Of a stretch of DNA of 64,000 bases, positions 44,161 to 52,536 are shown piece after piece. Each line of letters starts with the position of its first letter. Positions within the stretch are counted from its first letter, which is position 1. The DNA comes from Pseudochryseolinea flava (GTDB taxonomy: Bacteria > Bacteroidota > Bacteroidia > Cytophagales > Cyclobacteriaceae): NCBI RefSeq assembly GCF_003286915.1, contig NZ_QMFY01000010.1, positions 155,194 through 219,193 on the forward strand, in the 5' to 3' direction. The notes beneath the pieces are model-generated. The model worked only from the letters and a program-made list of their open reading frames with translations, made no database searches and had not been told where the DNA came from. The translations under genes were made by a program, and so were the position numbers.

Positions 44161-47100
44161 TCATTTATCACGGTATTCAACATAGTTGTAGTTGAATGCT
44201 TTAATGAAATTTTTATTCTCATCCTGGATGTATAAAAGACGATCAAATTCATCGTACGTATAGTATGTAGTCTGATTGTTTAGATCTGTTACACTGATGA
44301 CCTCACCTCTGGGGCTGTAGGCATATGTTGTTATTTGAGCATCTCGCGGAAAAACTCTGATCTCATCATACCGCGTTGCCCCGCCAACAGATATTGTTGC
44401 TGTATAAGGAATTTCTGCCTGAAATTTCCATGTTCCATCGAAATACCAAAATGTCATGAGTAAATTTGATCCGATGGGACGTTTGTCTGCAGGAATCGTA
44501 TAGCTGGATCCTCCGTGGAATCGATTCCCAGTTTTCGCATCGCCCTCCGTTCCATTGGATTCAAAACCCGTGAAAAAAATTTGATCAGATATTGCGTTCT
44601 TTACTGAAGCAATTAATTCAGTTCCATCTGCTGACCATATGTTAGTTTCAGAATACGATGTACTAGGTGTAAATTGTTTAACATTGCCAAACGAATCAAA
44701 TTTTTCAAAATTCGTTTTTAGTAAATATGAACCTCCGTTCTCAGCAAGCCATTCCGATTTAGGAAATATTTTGCCATTTACCACGACATAATCCTGTCGG
44801 CTTTTGTGAACAATTGAATTCCCTTTCAAAATTCTCTGCTCTAACGGGACCGATAACATATATTTTTGTACCATAGCGTTCTTAGCAGCCAATGCGGTTG
44901 CATCCATTGTCCATGAAAAATTAGCAGCGTCGTCCATAGGATAGTTTGTTCTTTTAGTTGTAACTTCTCCATTACTTTCATACCTAACCTCTCTATTTGG
45001 AAAAACATAAAAGCTAGCATGGTCGTATTGAAATGTAGTACTATCAGTTAAAGTGGATTGTTGACCGAAAGTTTTTATCGTAGTGACGTTCAATTTTTTC
45101 CAAACTCCTGTTGTAGAATACCTCGAGAAGCAGGCACCGTTGGGAGTTGAAACGATCCTGAATCCATAAGAATTACTGAAATATAGATCAGCCGGATTCA
45201 TCATTGTCTGATAATGGTTCTGTTCTTGCCTGAGCAGTCTTCCGGTCGCAGAAAACACTTTCTTAACCAACAAATCACCTCGCATCACTTCAAATGAATT
45301 AGGCGGTGGAAAAGGATAATTAATGGCGTCTACATCGTCATCAGGTGAGAAGGAGAACTCCATTTCGGCATAACCATTTTCTCCAGATTCTCCATAAATT
45401 TCTTTCACAAACATGTATCCGACATATGCACTCTGAGTTGTCGCCAGAGGAACATTGCTCGAAGAAGTTCGTACCACCATTTGGCACTGTCCACACGCTT
45501 CAAGTTTTGTTTGTTGGTAACCATACTGAGGACTAGCAGTTATACGTCCACTGGGTATGCCTGTATCAAAATTATATTCATATTTCCTAACGACGGGAGG
45601 GCCAACATTGGATCGGGTCGTGATTTTCTTAACCCGTATTCCACCACCATATGCTCGCACCGCATTTTGTTCCGACACTTCATTCCATCTCATTTCAAAA
45701 CGCTCGAAATTAAATGGTTTAAGTGGGTCTTTAAGGAGATTGTATATTTTTACACGATATCTGCCATTTAGCAGTTTGACGGTACCAGACCACATTTTAT
45801 CTTTAAATAAGAAATCGCTATTCGCGCCAGTTCCTTGTATTTCAAAGTACAGGTCACAGCCTCTATTTTCACAAGAAGGTGTATTGGTAAAATTATAATT
45901 CAACCAAACATAGCCATTGCGTTGATCCACTATCTTAAGATCATCTGTAATCGTAGTGGCGCCAGTATCGCCTATATATTGCAGCACAGGAATGCTTATG
46001 CTGGGTATTTGACTCGACGGCGGTGGAGATATGATATTTTGTTCAAATTCAAATTCTTCAGACCCTCCAGTCGGATATTGGATTTTTGTCAAAGTTCCCG
46101 CTACGCCGTAATTAAAATCCGGGATTCTATCACCACCATCAAATTTTGAAAGCGCTCCTCTAATATTCAATGTAATTGCAGGTACGAGCGTGGAATTCAT
46201 CCGTCCATTATAAAACCCCCAATAGTCTACCGATTTAGAAAACCTGGAGGGCAGCGATGTTGCATTGTATTCAAATATGTATGGTGGTTTTTTATTACCT
46301 TCTCTTCCGATTTCAGTTACAGATTCAAGTTTAAGCCTCTTCATCTGTTCGTCCTCTTGAATATGGCAATCCGTAAAAACTTTATTACCGGATGCATTAA
46401 AATAGGAATATGACAGCTTAAAACTCGTTGAGACTTTTCCATCTTTGTCGAATATTAGAATGTCATCTAACCGCTTACTTCCAGCGTAATCTAAGCGTGA
46501 AATTCTCTTATCAAATTTAATTGAACCATCCACAGACGAAATTGAATCAATAAGCCAGTGCGTACCAGTTGACTCTACAAAGTTGAGAGGTGTTGAATGG
46601 TTATTTACACAGAGCGAATACCCATCCACGTTGTTCAAAATCGTCTCAGTCCCATAAGAGCAAGTAACAGAAGAATATTCTTTATAGAAGAAGCTAATTT
46701 GATCTGTTTGGTTTGCATTTACAATTTCAAGTAGATACCACGATGACGCTCCAGGTGGCTCAGGATCATTTCGAGCACCATTTAAAAGAGTGAATATAGG
46801 GTTTTCGACAGCTGATCTTGAACCATCAATTGTTTGACCAAAATAGTACTTATCTCCATCTGGAGTAGTAATCACCCATCCACTGATAAGGCCTTCTGGA
46901 TTTGGTATAATCATTTCTATCCTAATGTCTTGATGCGATTTAAGATGATAATTGCCTTGTTCGTCAAAAAAGAACTCGCCAGAATAGCCATCAAAATTGA
47001 AGGAGAAAATATCCGGTTCTAAATCAAGGTGTTTATTTAGAACATCCATGATCTTAGCAATCATTTCAGAACCGCTTGACCCTAGAAAGTTACTTGGTTT

Positions 47101-47475
47101 ATAGGAAGATCTTAAATAACCCATGTTGCCAAAATCGTCAGGTAAACCGCGTGTCTGTCTAGTTACAACGCCGCCCGCTGATAGACTCCATCCTAACCCA
47201 ACCATCGACGCCGTCTCCTCCACCCGTACACCTCCAGCATGATAATTAAGTGAGATTGGGATAGATAGAAATCTGCCCTTTAAAGTGTGAATAGGAATAC
47301 TAACCTTGGGAATGCCAGTATATAGGCCAACAGGCACTGCTTGAAACTTACCAAGGTTTGAAACTTCTGGCGATGGAGGTCTCACACTCATATTCAAATT
47401 CAAATCTTGCCCGTGTGAGAAAAAGTATTGCAAAAAGAATAGCAGTACTAAAAATGTATTGTTAAAGAATTTCAT
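44161..47475 (-). CDS. RHS-associated secreted protein (SpvB-like N-terminus), partner of the RHS toxin
   Basis: The 1104-residue protein has a signal peptide (FFNNTFLVLLFFLQYFFSHG). It opens with the segment PVGLYTGIPKVSIPIHTLKG and then LNYHAGGVRVEETASMVGLG, characteristic of the Bacteroidota RHS companion proteins. Its C-terminus has YD-type repeats (SPRGEVISVTDLNNQTTYYT, then YDEFDRLLYIQDENKNFIKA) and stops without a toxin domain. The following toxin gene starts 10 bases downstream, so the two are cotranscribed. It probably helps to assemble, export or display the toxin. Confidence 0.82.
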   Translation of the reverse strand: MKFFNNTFLVLLFFLQYFFSHGQDLNLNMSVRPPSPEVSNLGKFQAVPVGLYTGIPKVSIPIHTLKGRFLSIPISLNYHAGGVRVEETASMVGLGWSLSAGGVVTRQTRGLPDDFGNMGYLRSSYKPSNFLGSSGSEMIAKIMDVLNKHLDLEPDIFSFNFDGYSGEFFFDEQGNYHLKSHQDIRIEMIIPNPEGLISGWVITTPDGDKYYFGQTIDGSRSAVENPIFTLLNGARNDPEPPGASSWYLLEIVNANQTDQISFFYKEYSSVTCSYGTETILNNVDGYSLCVNNHSTPLNFVESTGTHWLIDSISSVDGSIKFDKRISRLDYAGSKRLDDILIFDKDGKVSTSFKLSYSYFNASGNKVFTDCHIQEDEQMKRLKLESVTEIGREGNKKPPYIFEYNATSLPSRFSKSVDYWGFYNGRMNSTLVPAITLNIRGALSKFDGGDRIPDFNYGVAGTLTKIQYPTGGSEEFEFEQNIISPPPSSQIPSISIPVLQYIGDTGATTITDDLKIVDQRNGYVWLNYNFTNTPSCENRGCDLYFEIQGTGANSDFLFKDKMWSGTVKLLNGRYRVKIYNLLKDPLKPFNFERFEMRWNEVSEQNAVRAYGGGIRVKKITTRSNVGPPVVRKYEYNFDTGIPSGRITASPQYGYQQTKLEACGQCQMVVRTSSSNVPLATTQSAYVGYMFVKEIYGESGENGYAEMEFSFSPDDDVDAINYPFPPPNSFEVMRGDLLVKKVFSATGRLLRQEQNHYQTMMNPADLYFSNSYGFRIVSTPNGACFSRYSTTGVWKKLNVTTIKTFGQQSTLTDSTTFQYDHASFYVFPNREVRYESNGEVTTKRTNYPMDDAANFSWTMDATALAAKNAMVQKYMLSVPLEQRILKGNSIVHKSRQDYVVVNGKIFPKSEWLAENGGSYLLKTNFEKFDSFGNVKQFTPSTSYSETNIWSADGTELIASVKNAISDQIFFTGFESNGTEGDAKTGNRFHGGSSYTIPADKRPIGSNLLMTFWYFDGTWKFQAEIPYTATISVGGATRYDEIRVFPRDAQITTYAYSPRGEVISVTDLNNQTTYYTYDEFDRLLYIQDENKNFIKAFNYNYVEYRDK

Positions 47476-47870
47476 ACGATGTAAATGGGGTAACTGACAA
47501 AAAGCTTATTGAGTGATGCTCAACATGGAAATTAATTTTGAATCAATGTTAAACTAGTTGTATTACTAGTCCCATGGATACAGACAAAAAATAACATAGA
47601 AACAACAATCATGTTTTCTTCATAGAGTTATAAGATGATGGTGAGCCGTACTCTTATTCCCGAGTGGTGATGCGATTTTTTGCCAACCGATACTATTTCG
47701 CACAACGCACCCTCTAGAAATAAGGGTATCACAAAAGTATATAGCCGCTCGAATTTAAAAAAGTCACTGAATAACCTTTTTTAAATTGTCAGGAAAACCA
47801 GACAACTTGTGACACTACTTGTCACGATGTATCAACTTTGATACATGAGTTTTGTAATGAGACATGTTGA
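47476..47870. other. Non-coding gap of 395 bases upstream of the RHS operon
   Basis: No gene was found. The gap should contain the RHS operon promoter. Its right part holds a GTGAC/GTCAC inverted repeat (47810-47825) and the TTGATACAT palindrome described separately. The sequence is AT-rich and shows no other clear structure. Confidence 0.5.
47827..47846. promoter_or_regulatory. Palindrome ATGTATCAA-CT-TTGATACAT
   Basis: This is a perfect 9-base-arm palindrome 25 bases beyond the stop of the XRE gene. The same half site occurs twice in front of that gene (TTGATACAT at 48175-48183 and TTTGATAC at 48188-48195). These are probably binding sites of the XRE regulator. Confidence 0.5.
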
Positions 47871-48131
47871 TTATTTCCTGCTTTTAGTTTCTTTCTTGCT
47901 TAACATTGAAAAAAACTCTTCTGGCGTTAAGTTGTGCACAACCAATAATTTGCAAAGCGTCTTTAAAGTGATATTCGTCTTGCCATTCTCGATACGCCAA
48001 TACTGCATGCGTGGTAACTCATGATCGAACGCGAAGCTTTCATAGCTCGTATAGCCTTTCTTTTTGCGCAATTCCGTGAATTTCACGGCCATCTGGTCTA
48101 CGAGATGCTTTAAAAGCTGTTCTTCCTTCAC
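47871..48131 (-). CDS. XRE-family helix-turn-helix regulator
   Basis: The 86-residue protein has a Cro/C1-type HTH (KFTELRKKKGYTSYESFAFD, then HELPRMQYWRIENGKTNITL). It starts with GTG. TTGATAC-type half sites lie on both sides of the gene. It is probably a small autoregulated repressor. The integrase remnant immediately upstream suggests that it is all that remains of an older element. Confidence 0.75.
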   Translation of the reverse strand: MKEEQLLKHLVDQMAVKFTELRKKKGYTSYESFAFDHELPRMQYWRIENGKTNITLKTLCKLLVVHNLTPEEFFSMLSKKETKSRK

Positions 48132-48182
48132 ATAGGTAAATTCCTGCGTGTCTCTCTAAAATGTTACACCAAAATTGATACA

Positions 48183-48431
48183 TCATATTTGATACTTTTT
48201 TTTACTAATCAACTTGCGTTGATCGCTACACTTCTCTCTGGCTTCGGAAAGAGAAACTTGTGGATAAACGCCAAGGCCGAAACGCTTCTCTTTTTTCGCG
48301 ACGCTATATTTTAAAAACCAGTATCGATGTCCCGACGGAACAACTTCAAGGTACAAACCATTTCCGTCAGAGAGTTTGTATTTTTTGTTTGCTGGCTTTG
48401 CATTTTTGAAATCAACGCTAGTGAGTCTCAT
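48183..48431 (-). pseudogene. N-terminal fragment of a P4-type integrase (DUF4102 arm-binding domain)
   Basis: The 82 residues match the start of P4-family integrases (FKNAKPANKKYKLSDGNGLY, then YWFLKYSVAKKEKRFGLGVY and PQVSLSEAREK). They stop where the full protein would continue into the core-binding and catalytic domains. No remainder was found nearby. It is either a relic of an earlier integration or a retained arm-binding peptide. Confidence 0.7.
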
Positions 48432-48559
48432 TTCCCTTTACTCCTCAAGAGTTATGCAGGAAATTGGGTAGGCTGTGAAAACTGCCCGTGCCGTACTTTG
48501 TTAACTGGAAATTCCAGGTGTAAGTCAGAGCAGTATTGAATCTTCATAAATCATATTGC

Positions 48560-49822
48560 TTAGACCTTGAATGCTCTTGCCATAGCATTCCTCTCAGCTT
48601 TCGGTATCCCGACCTTTTCAGCTATTGACTCCCATTTAGAAACCTCGGACTGAATAACGCTAATAATTTCAGTTGCTTTCTCATCAGAAACTCTAAAGTA
48701 CTCAGCTACTTCCAGCGCGAGGTCTATTGACAACGCGTTGTCTGTAGTAGATATGTTTAAGCTAAGTCCTGTCCCTGTTGGAACAGGGTTAATATCATAA
48801 GCAGGTGAAAGTGTCCATCCTTTGTCAGTCAAAAGAAATCCGTGATTTCTTAAATGGTCATCAGTATTACTAATAGAGATATAAAAGACAATCCGTCTCC
48901 ATAGCTCTTCAAGATCTGCATCAGGCCTTGCTCCATTTTGCATTATAAACTCAGCTAAGTCCAAGTAGCTTGCACCCGATGAATGGTTTGTTCCATCTGT
49001 ATGTCCAAGTAATGTCATAGCTGACGCAAAGTGGATGCGTTCACCTTGAGACGTCCTATCAAATCGTTTTGTTAAGAAGGTGTGCTTCTTACTGTAAAAC
49101 TTTCCAGTAACTGATTCTGGTACATTAATACCTGCATTCCTTGCGAGATCATAAGCCACTTTTTCCCAACCTCCGATGTCCCGATCATCTTGCAGGCTGG
49201 GAAACTTTGCAATCCATAACGCTCCATGCTCATCTAACACGCTTGCTTTCGGACGTGCACCCCCAAGAGAAGAGCCTGGAGTGATTAGCAGATTTAGCCA
49301 TTTCAAATTCTCAGCATCATGGCCACCATCCTCCAACTTCAAGCTTGCATGCTCAAGTTCACGAATTGATGTCCAGGGAGGAGTGGCCATGCTTGTGTTA
49401 CTATTTAGGAATGGACCATCGAGCGAATCTTTAAATCTAATCGCGCCCATGCGATGACCATCATAAACTCCAAGAAGATAATCTGTTTCAAAAAGATTTT
49501 TTGGTTGTCGTCCGTCGCTTCGAGCTATTGCAGCTTCGCGTCTATCCATTAATGTTCTTCCCCAACGGTCAGGTGATGAATCGAGGAAAATTCCAAAGTT
49601 TGGTTTTTCATCATTGAGATATTGTATCCCACTAAAAAAGCCTAAATCTGGATCGAGCGTCTGCGAGCTTCGTGATTTTAGCCAGGCATCGTCATATTCG
49701 AATGAAAATATCTCCTTTCCTCGCAATAGCGTTGAATGAAGTAAACCCATCAAGGTTGGCGGTCCAAGGCCAACCCAGTCTGCATAAACACATATCGTTC
49801 GATGTGCACCCTTCTTAGCCAT
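48560..49822 (-). CDS. hipA: HipA-family serine/threonine kinase toxin
   Basis: The 420-residue protein has the HipA N-subdomain (VYADWVGLGPPTLMGLLHST), the Gly/Ser-rich phosphorylation loop PGSSLGGARPKAS, the catalytic loop ISNTDDHLRNHGFL and the metal-binding LSPAYDINP motif. E. coli HipA phosphorylates glutamyl-tRNA synthetase and causes dormancy; the target here is unknown. It overlaps hipB by eight bases and both are transcribed leftwards. All catalytic residues appear intact. Confidence 0.9.
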   Translation of the reverse strand: MAKKGAHRTICVYADWVGLGPPTLMGLLHSTLLRGKEIFSFEYDDAWLKSRSSQTLDPDLGFFSGIQYLNDEKPNFGIFLDSSPDRWGRTLMDRREAAIARSDGRQPKNLFETDYLLGVYDGHRMGAIRFKDSLDGPFLNSNTSMATPPWTSIRELEHASLKLEDGGHDAENLKWLNLLITPGSSLGGARPKASVLDEHGALWIAKFPSLQDDRDIGGWEKVAYDLARNAGINVPESVTGKFYSKKHTFLTKRFDRTSQGERIHFASAMTLLGHTDGTNHSSGASYLDLAEFIMQNGARPDADLEELWRRIVFYISISNTDDHLRNHGFLLTDKGWTLSPAYDINPVPTGTGLSLNISTTDNALSIDLALEVAEYFRVSDEKATEIISVIQSEVSKWESIAEKVGIPKAERNAMARAFKV

Positions 49823-50108
49823 TTTTCTTGGAGGTTTTCGGTGCCCGTTCTTTTACTATGAGTTCGGCATCCTGAAGTTTTCTTCCTAATGGATCGTCCC
49901 CCGCCAGTTTCAGCAAGTCTTTTTCAAGACCCAAAACAAAGAGGACTTGCGCGTAAGCGGCTATAGCTACGCCCCCAGCTCCTTTTTCAATATTCCAAAG
50001 GGTCGGTCTACTGATATTCGCGCGTTCAGCAATTTGTTCAGTGCTTAGCTTTCTTCTAAGTCGGGCTAGTTTGATGTTCTCGCCTACCTGAACAAGCGTC
50101 TTTTCCAT
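49815..50108 (-). CDS. hipB: HipB-like XRE antitoxin
   Basis: The 97-residue form from ATG 50108 (MEKTLVQVGENIKLARLRRK) has a Cro/C1 HTH (TEQIAERANISRPTLWNIEK). An upstream start at 50162 would add 18 residues without homology. It precedes and overlaps hipA, as in classical hipBA operons, and should neutralise HipA and repress the operon. Candidate operators lie upstream at 50445-50509. Confidence 0.8.
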   Translation of the reverse strand: MEKTLVQVGENIKLARLRRKLSTEQIAERANISRPTLWNIEKGAGGVAIAAYAQVLFVLGLEKDLLKLAGDDPLGRKLQDAELIVKERAPKTSKKNG

Positions 50109-50162
50109 TTTAGGCAACAATATGACTTTCCTCGTTCGCATAAGGTTAATTATATTTAACAA

Positions 50163-50654
50163 ATATATCTCATTTGATAATAATATTTATCATTATAACG
50201 AATTCAACGAACAAAACAGCCTTTTAAATGAGGGCGTTATGCTTGGGCATCGGCAGAAAAACACCGTTTTAAGGTATTAAACATCAAATCAGGCCACATT
50301 TTAATGTTTACTTGGATTTTGACCTCAAAGCATCACCGCATTTAAACTGAAAACAGGTTTTAAACATGCTGCCCAATCCTGCATTTTGCGGTGAAAAAGA
50401 CATCTAATCTCCGCATGCTTCTGATTTGCGAAATGCAAATCGAGTGGACATATTTTAGGCCTATGTCCAGTTTTTTCGAGAAAATGGACATAGATCGTTT
50501 TGATGTCCATTTTTTTAATCAAAACCTGGATACATGAGGCTGTCAAAAAAGACGCGCAGCGTTATAGAATAATAAAGTGCATTAAAACGCACTTTATACT
50601 CACTAAGAAGAACAAGTGTGATGACTTGCACACCAAAGTGCATCATAATGCACT
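50163..50654. other. Non-coding gap of about 490 bases with clustered palindromes
   Basis: No convincing gene was seen; a 73-codon frame at 50325-50546 has no protein-like features. The gap holds several inverted repeats listed separately, including GATTTGC-N5-GCAAATC at 50423-50441. Confidence 0.5.
50445..50509. promoter_or_regulatory. Operator array of four TGGACAT half sites
   Basis: Half sites alternate in direction: TGGACATA at 50445, TATGTCCA at 50462, TGGACATA at 50485 and ATGTCCA at 50503. They make two palindromes with 9- and 11-base spacers. Located about 340 bases upstream of hipB, they could be sites for HipB or for a regulator no longer present. Confidence 0.5.
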
Positions 50655-50656
50655 TT
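50573..50656. promoter_or_regulatory. Two GCACTTT palindromes at the end of the hipS-like gene
   Basis: TAAAGTGC-N8-GCACTTTA occupies 50573-50596, and AAAGTGCAT-N4-ATGCACTTT occupies 50635-50656 (the last base touches the hipS-like stop region). The shared half site indicates a common binding protein or a pair of related hairpins. The second could also act as a transcript end. Confidence 0.5.
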
Positions 50657-50993
50657 ACGATTGCGACTTATTTATTTCTCTAACAGTCACCGCGCCAATC
50701 GTGTCGGTGTGAGCAGTTGCTAACAAATGACTAAAGTGGTCATCTGGATCAATGCGCAAAAGTCTACATTGTAACTCCTTATTGTCACCTTCAGAGAGTA
50801 ATCCAAAGAAAAAAGGGAATAAGTACTTTGATTGATATTCCTGCTGCGTCTTAGGCATTGTTAAACTAATGGCTGGGAATTTCGGACTGTTGTAATATGA
50901 ATCTTCGTACCGAAACACAAAGAGTTGGGAGCTCACTTTTTCCAAAATACCAGCGACATTATCATTAACATATACTTCGGCTTTACGTCCCAT
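50655..50993 (-). CDS. Orphan HipA N-subdomain protein (HipS-like)
   Basis: From ATG 50993 (MGRKAEVYVNDNVAGILEKV) the 112 residues match only the N-subdomain-1 of HipA kinases, including FGLLSEGDNKELQCRLLRID, and end at IGAVTVREI. In split HipBST systems this piece is a separate antitoxin gene followed by the kinase gene. Here no matching shortened kinase follows. The neighbouring HipA has its own N-subdomain. The gene is therefore an orphan or the remainder of a broken hipBST locus. Confidence 0.68.
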   Translation of the reverse strand: MGRKAEVYVNDNVAGILEKVSSQLFVFRYEDSYYNSPKFPAISLTMPKTQQEYQSKYLFPFFFGLLSEGDNKELQCRLLRIDPDDHFSHLLATAHTDTIGAVTVREINKSQS

Positions 50994-51231
50994 GTGATTG
51001 AAAATTTGCTGAGCTAGTATCCAAAAATTGATAATGTAAAACCGCATACTGCCGATGTGTGCTGATTTCATCCATGAACCTGGCATCATATCGCAAAACC
51101 GGAAAATTGCCGAGGTCTAAATTCATAATCCAAATAAGGCATTATACTTATGTTGATCCCATCTAGGTATTTCCCCTCAAGCCCGGAAACCGGCTATACG
51201 TTGCCGAGATAAAGATTAAAAAATCCGTCTT

Positions 51232-51261
51232 GATGTCTCCGACACGAATGTCGGAGACATC
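51232..51261. repeat. Perfect 13-bp hairpin with CGAA loop
   Basis: GATGTCTCCGACA at 51232-51244 and its exact complement at 51249-51261 enclose the four bases CGAA. No T-run follows, so it is not a typical terminator. The strong stem could extrude as a cruciform or be recognised in single-stranded form. Confidence 0.75.
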
Positions 51262-51370
51262 GATCAAACTACTAAAAATGAGACATTTATCTTAAACATC
51301 CGCTTTCTATCCAGCGTTACCTCTGCCATTTATAATAGCTAGCTCTAAATAAATCCTCCAACGGAGAGTA

Positions 51371-51470
51371 ATTCTTCCGATTAACTTCAGCACTGCAAGC
51401 AAAATTTCCGACTAACTCAGCTATTCACGGTAAAATTTCCGATTAAGTCCAGGCTGTATATCTAAAATTT
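51371..51470. repeat. 31-bp direct repeats (iteron-like)
   Basis: The core TTCCGAYTAA-N-T-Y-CAG recurs with starts at 51375, 51406 and 51437, a spacing of exactly 31 bases. It is preceded in the later copies by an AAAATT run, and a weaker fourth AAAATTT follows at 51464. The phase-locked spacing of about three helix turns is typical of replication-initiator iterons. Confidence 0.65.
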
Positions 51471-51483
51471 AACAGCTGAATAC

Positions 51484-51517
51484 CATGTCAAGTTTTCGAT
51501 ATGTAAAACTTAACATG
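51484..51517. repeat. 13-bp inverted repeat with one mismatch
   Basis: CATGTCAAGTTTT at 51484-51496 and AAAACTTAACATG at 51505-51517 are complementary except at one position, with an 8-base spacer. It follows the 31-bp repeats directly. Confidence 0.6.
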
Positions 51518-51619
51518 AAGAAGTCACAGTATTTGTGCCTCGAGCAAGTTGCCTTGCCAAAATCTTGTTGCTAGAGATGGTTTAGACTATGCATAAATTC
51601 GGTTGTGTCAGTTCTTAGT

Positions 51620-51643
51620 TTTCGCATTTCGCAAAATGCGAAA
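51620..51643. repeat. 10-bp palindrome TTTCGCATTT-CGCA-AAATGCGAAA
   Basis: The arms are perfect and the spacer is four bases. The related core TTGCGAAATGCAAAT occurs at 50426-50440, on the other side of the hipS-like gene, which may point to a shared binding protein. Confidence 0.6.
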
Positions 51644-51922
51644 TCGGACCCGCTGGGCTGAAGCATGGAATTCTGCTTTCCATTCTGTTATGCGCCGCTC
51701 TAACCAACTTTGAACAAGATTGAAAATATTTTACAACCATCTTCCTGGAAGATTGCTATCCGATCCAATTGCATCCAGGACCTTCGTATCGTCGATAGCG
51801 CTGGTAGACGTGCCGCTGTCGTGACATTAGCTTTTCGAAAGCCATTCTAAAAAATATTGAAGAGAAAGACTCACTTGGAACGACATATCGTTTTGCCAAT
51901 TAATTCCAAAAATTGAATCAAG

Positions 51923-52231
51923 ATGTTACCAAAAAATATTAACGAACAAGAACGCAGAGTATCGCGAGACCAATTGATAACAATCGGAGACCTGGAATCA
52001 TTTCGAATATCGCTTCTGGAAGATTTAAAATCCTTGATGACCCCAACAACGTCCCACGCAAATAAGCAATGGTTACGTTCCGCAGAGGTTCGAAAGATGC
52101 TTGGTATCTCGCACGGCACGTTGCAAACGCTCCGTATCAATCGAACGCTTCCTTTTACAAAGATTGGTGGTATCGTATACTACCGGTACGAAGACATCGA
52201 CAATCTCCTGAATAATCAAACTTCGAAGTAG
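51923..52231 (+). CDS. Helix-turn-helix (excisionase-like) protein of a mobilizable element
   Basis: The 102-residue protein ends in a MerR/Xis-like winged HTH (WLRSAEVRKMLGISHGTLQT, then FTKIGGIVYYRYEDIDNLLN). It is the first gene of a plus-strand series running to the relaxase, as in Bacteroidota mobilizable units. A role in excision or in controlling the following genes is likely. Confidence 0.78.
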   Translation: MLPKNINEQERRVSRDQLITIGDLESFRISLLEDLKSLMTPTTSHANKQWLRSAEVRKMLGISHGTLQTLRINRTLPFTKIGGIVYYRYEDIDNLLNNQTSK

Positions 52232-52235
52232 GATA

Positions 52236-52523
52236 GTGATGGATAAGTACGATCAACTCGTAAATTTTATTAGCCGCGTGGTTTCCGATTGTCGCATGAA
52301 GCCAGTGCATGTCTCATTGTCACTCGCAATCTGTAGCATTTGGATCTCAAACAAACTAGAAAGGTCTTGTCGCATTTCACGAAGTATGCTCATGAAATCA
52401 TCACGAATACGATCAAGAGCGACTTATCATAAGACGCTGACAGAACTTCAGTGCTTTGGTTATATACGGTACCTGCCTTCCTATCATCCGATTCAAGCAA
52501 GTGAACTGATAATCATCGAATAA
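52236..52523 (+). CDS. Small hypothetical protein of the mobilizable element
   Basis: The 95-residue protein has a basic helical middle and a C-terminal part that looks winged-helix-like (RATYHKTLTELQCFGYIRYL, then PSYHPIQASELIII). Similar small proteins lie between the HTH and primase genes in related elements. It may assist replication initiation; this is inferred from position. Confidence 0.6.
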   Translation: MMDKYDQLVNFISRVVSDCRMKPVHVSLSLAICSIWISNKLERSCRISRSMLMKSSRIRSRATYHKTLTELQCFGYIRYLPSYHPIQASELIIIE

Positions 52524-52536
52524 TATTGTGCGAGCC

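Larger units (their letters stand above)
50994..51922. other. Non-coding tract of about 930 bases with repeats and hairpins, possible origin region
   Basis: No protein-coding gene is apparent. The tract contains a 13-bp hairpin (51232-51261), a 31-bp direct repeat (51371-51470), a 13-bp inverted repeat (51484-51517) and a 10-bp palindrome (51620-51643). It lies directly upstream of the HTH/primase/ParA genes, a position expected for a replication or recombination region of a mobilizable element. Confidence 0.45.

Noticed and set aside
50325..50546. 73-residue open frame between hipB and the hipS-like gene
   Set aside because: It crosses the TGGACAT operator array and several hairpins, has no recognisable protein features, and is better seen as non-coding.
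51371..51470. CRISPR array
   Set aside because: The 31-base period has no constant repeat/unique spacer structure: only a 15-base core is shared, there are three copies, and no cas genes are present.
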